Shown here: positions 61,887 to 64,000 of the stretch, one piece after another
Layout: every line of letters starts with the position of its first letter
How positions within the stretch are numbered: the first letter of the stretch is position 1
Assembly (NCBI RefSeq): GCF_008831285.2
Contig: NC_045144.1
Span: 8,004,341 to 8,068,340 of the forward strand
DNA length: 64,000 bases
Direction of reading: 5' to 3'
Origin: Nymphaea colorata
Lineage: Eukaryota > Streptophyta > Magnoliopsida > Nymphaeales > Nymphaeaceae
The notes under the pieces: model-generated
What the model saw: the letters and a program-made list of their open reading frames with translations, nothing else
Told to the model about the DNA's origin: nothing
Databases searched by the model: none
Made by a program: the position numbers and the translations under genes

Positions 61887-62174
61887 TCATCCGGGAGGTA
61901 GTGGAGGGATTTTAGCTATTTCAATCAAGTGTTTATGCAAAGCTTGAGGCTTGGAAAAGAATGGAGAGTGATCACTGCCCTTAACCCGGAAGACTCGCTC
62001 TGGAGGGTTCACCTTAATCATGTTCTCTTGTACAGGAAGAGGAACCGCATTGTCTTCGGTTGTTTCTATGAAAAATCGTCTCACTGAACCATATTTCTCA
62101 TCTGAAAGGCAAAGTTTCTCCAAGACTGGTGCAAATGGGATTGGTCGCATTGAGACTGATGCCAGAGCAACATC
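61887..62174 (-). CDS. Methylesterase (MES11-like, alpha/beta hydrolase), 3' exon only
   Basis: The last coding exon, 62174-61887, follows an acceptor (attaag|gatg) and ends in TGA. It encodes about 95 residues: DVALASVSMRPIPFAPVLEK, YGSVRRFFIETTEDNAVPLP, then GSDHSPFFSKPQALHKHLIE. GSDHSPFFSKP contains the catalytic His of plant methylesterases (SABP2/MES family, which hydrolyse methyl esters of hormones such as IAA, JA or SA). SVRRFFIETTEDNA is most like the predicted plastid-targeted MES11-MES14 branch. The Ser and Asp of the triad and the transit peptide must lie in exons to the right; I could not find them before 64000. A Copia LTR at 63.0 kb would then sit in an intron, or may have truncated the gene. 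Confidence 0.8.
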   Translation of the reverse strand, partial: DVALASVSMRPIPFAPVLEKLCLSDEKYGSVRRFFIETTEDNAVPLPVQENMIKVNPPERVFRVKGSDHSPFFSKPQALHKHLIEIAKIPPLPPG

Positions 62175-63045
62175 CTTAATAGAAACAGCCAATCACAGCC
62201 ACATTAGATGAGAACTTCATTACAAACAACAAGATAAACATGTTACAAACAATTCAATGCTTGCATAGTATCATAGCCTAGTCAGATATAGCACTTTCTT
62301 TCAAAATATCTTCACGTTAGAGCGGTTAGGCATAAGCCAATGCCCATATGTGCAAAGGTACATTTATTTATTTATTTATTTTTTTCATGTCAAGACAATT
62401 CAAAAATGAAAAATTCATGGTGAAATAAGTAGCCCCTCTCTTTCCTGCAGCAAAGGTTGCCAGAACTTTTAGGGCTTTCCCACTTGGATATGAAGATGAA
62501 TCTGTTCTTGGGACTCAAACATATCAGTTGGCTAACAGTAGACTCAGTAACTTGGGTGTGTCATGGCCTTTTTTTTTTAAATCAATAATAAAGTTCTAGT
62601 ACATACTTTTTAATACAAAAACGTAATACATTAACATACAAGTGTTTTATTACATCTAACAATAAGTTTAATAAAATGTATAAGTAAAATTAGTTGCACG
62701 CAAATCTTAGCATGTGTACATAATATACTCTTAAATGTAAACTGAAAAGTAACAATGCACTACCAAGCAAAAGAAAACTAGACTAAGTAAACAAGGTAAC
62801 CCAGCTGAATAATTGACTTAAACGTAGCTGTCCTGGCAGAATCCTGGCTGACTTGAGGGCATGAAAACATTGACTTCTCCAATCCTGCATCTAACTGATT
62901 GAACCTGTTTTTGATTCAATTACAGCCAGATCCAGAACAACCCCGACAAATCACAAGATGACTCATTGAGTTTGCTGAGAGGTCAGTGAAGAAACATCTC
63001 TAGAAAAAAAAAGGTGCTTGCAAGTAAACCTGTCCAGGATGTATG
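62175..63045. other. Probable intron of the methylesterase gene
   Basis: No upstream methylesterase exon was recognised. A plus-strand run reading FRAFPLGYEDESVLGTQTYQ at about 62470-62530 looks coding-like but matches nothing I know. Contains (TTTA)n near 62365. Confidence 0.4.
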
Positions 63046-63481
63046 TGTTGGATGAGTTAGGATGGTGTTGGAGTCAGTTATCCTAGTTGGACTTCGTAAT
63101 TACAGTCTACCTGCTACTTGACTTAAACATTTGGAGGAACCTAAATCAAGGCATATAGAACTAGGCCCCCCTTGAAAGGATGTCATATAAAAGACATCAT
63201 ATAATTGTTTTTAGTCTGTCAGGACTCGGATATACATTTTAGACCTGATCCCCATCCCATGTTGTTTAATTAGGTTGGTGTATTAAGTGCTGGGTGGTGG
63301 CATATTGTAAATCTCATGCAGATTTTGTTTCTTCTTTTTGTAGATGATTATAACCTAATGAAAGGTGGTTAGGGCAGACTGATCATGATAGAGAGGCTAC
63401 CATTTTCTGCTGAAGCTCCCTTCTCCAAACTCTCTTCTCGATCTTCTCGGTTGATTTACTTTGGAAATCGAAAAACTAACA
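63046..63481 (+). repeat. Copia LTR followed by a tRNA-Met primer-binding site
   Basis: The block starts TGTTGGATGAG and ends AACTAACA, then tggtatcagagc at 63482-63493, the standard primer-binding site complementary to initiator tRNA-Met. This makes it a 5' LTR on the + strand, about 436 bp. The element is of a different family from Copia A/B, whose LTR starts TGTTAAAG. Confidence 0.85.
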
Positions 63482-63619
63482 TGGTATCAGAGCGATGGCA
63501 GCTGCAGTGAGGTTACATGGGTCAGACATTTCTTGACATAAGTTAGAGAAAACATCGCTTGTTGTGTTTTACTGTGTGATAACCTAAGTGTCATTAACTT
63601 ATCCTTCAAGCCTGCCCAC

Positions 63620-64000
63620 AATTGTGCGAATCACATCGAAATTGATCAGCACTTTATCAGATAGAAAGTAGAGGAAAAGAAAATTGATCCCCAATTCATG
63701 CCCATTGAAAATCAAAGAGAGATTTTGGCTTATTAAAAGGCAAGTTGTCCATAATTCAAAACCATATACAACTTTGGATCTTTACAGATTGAAAACAATT
63801 GTACTATACCTTTTATATGACATCTTTTTACCTCCCTTCAAGTTGCACAAGGTATTGAACCATGGACAACTTGCCTTTTAATAGACAAATCTCTCTTTTG
63901 TTAGCCCTTTCGTCAAAAGATCTGTTATTTGATATTCAGTGGGTATGGATTCAGGATCAATTTTCTTTTCCTCTACTTTCTGTCTGATAAAAATTTGGTC
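63620..64000. mobile_element. Copia pol 3' ends in inverted arrangement
   Basis: The + strand (63635-63745) encodes HIEIDQHFIR and KVEEKKIDP, the end of a Copia RNase H. The minus strand (64000-63880) encodes DQIFIRQKVEEKKIDP then ITDLLTKGLTKERF, the same end in opposite orientation. Between them, aaaaggcaagttgtcc occurs on both strands, and LTR-like words (gatgtcatataaaag) follow the minus copy. The inner part from PBS to RNase H is almost absent after the LTR, so this is a rearranged element. It continues beyond the window. Confidence 0.75.

Noticed and set aside
63482..63493. tRNA-like word tggtatcagagc
   Set aside because: It is the retroelement primer-binding site next to an LTR end, not a tRNA gene. 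No cloverleaf follows.
1..64000. CRISPR arrays, operons, phage or bacterial systems
   Set aside because: The sequence is plant nuclear DNA with introns and eukaryotic transposons. No array of regularly spaced repeats is present.

Overview
The window is nuclear DNA of a flowering plant. The evidence is spliced genes with GT-AG introns in AT-rich DNA, plant-only families (vacuolar invertase with its 9-nt mini-exon, SPIRAL1-like, plant methylesterase, type I MADS-box) and dense Copia, LINE and MITE debris. The species or clade cannot be fixed from the sequence alone. Five genes look functional or plausibly so.

Layout. 2.2-11.1 kb (+): a large FCP1/HAD-domain nuclear protein gene whose 6.2-kb third intron holds a Copia element in antisense. 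11.5-12.3 kb: a repeat block that recurs at 31.4-32.1 kb. 13.8-23.3 kb: a gene graveyard with three frame-broken type I (M-alpha-like) MADS-box copies, two of them in the arms of a large inverted duplication, plus a decayed LRR receptor-like gene and a LINE reverse transcriptase relic between them. 23.3-27 kb: non-coding, with a 0.55-kb duplicated segment and a few unidentified exon-like blocks. 27.4-32.1 kb: a second copy of the Copia-plus-repeat-block arrangement seen at 7.5-12.3 kb, carrying a clean hAT-type MITE with an 8-bp target duplication and an empty site in the other copy. 36.5-40.5 kb (-): a complete vacuolar acid invertase gene of 7 exons. 40.5-49.1 kb: intergenic, repeats. 49.1-51.9 kb (+): a small three-exon coiled-coil protein gene. 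53.1-53.8 kb (-): a SPIRAL1-like microtubule protein gene, whose leader probably extends to about 57.7 kb. 59.6-60.3 kb: LINE fragment. 61.9-62.2 kb (-): last exon of a plastid-type methylesterase (MES11-like) gene whose 5' part lies to the right. 63.0-64.0 kb: a Copia LTR with primer-binding site and inverted Copia pol ends.

The genes are unrelated in function and independently transcribed, so no pathway links them. I found no convincing undescribed biological system. The most informative features are structural: the inverted MADS duplication, the 20-kb-spaced segmental duplication, the empty-site-proven hAT MITE, and the degenerate catalytic motif in the FCP1-like protein.
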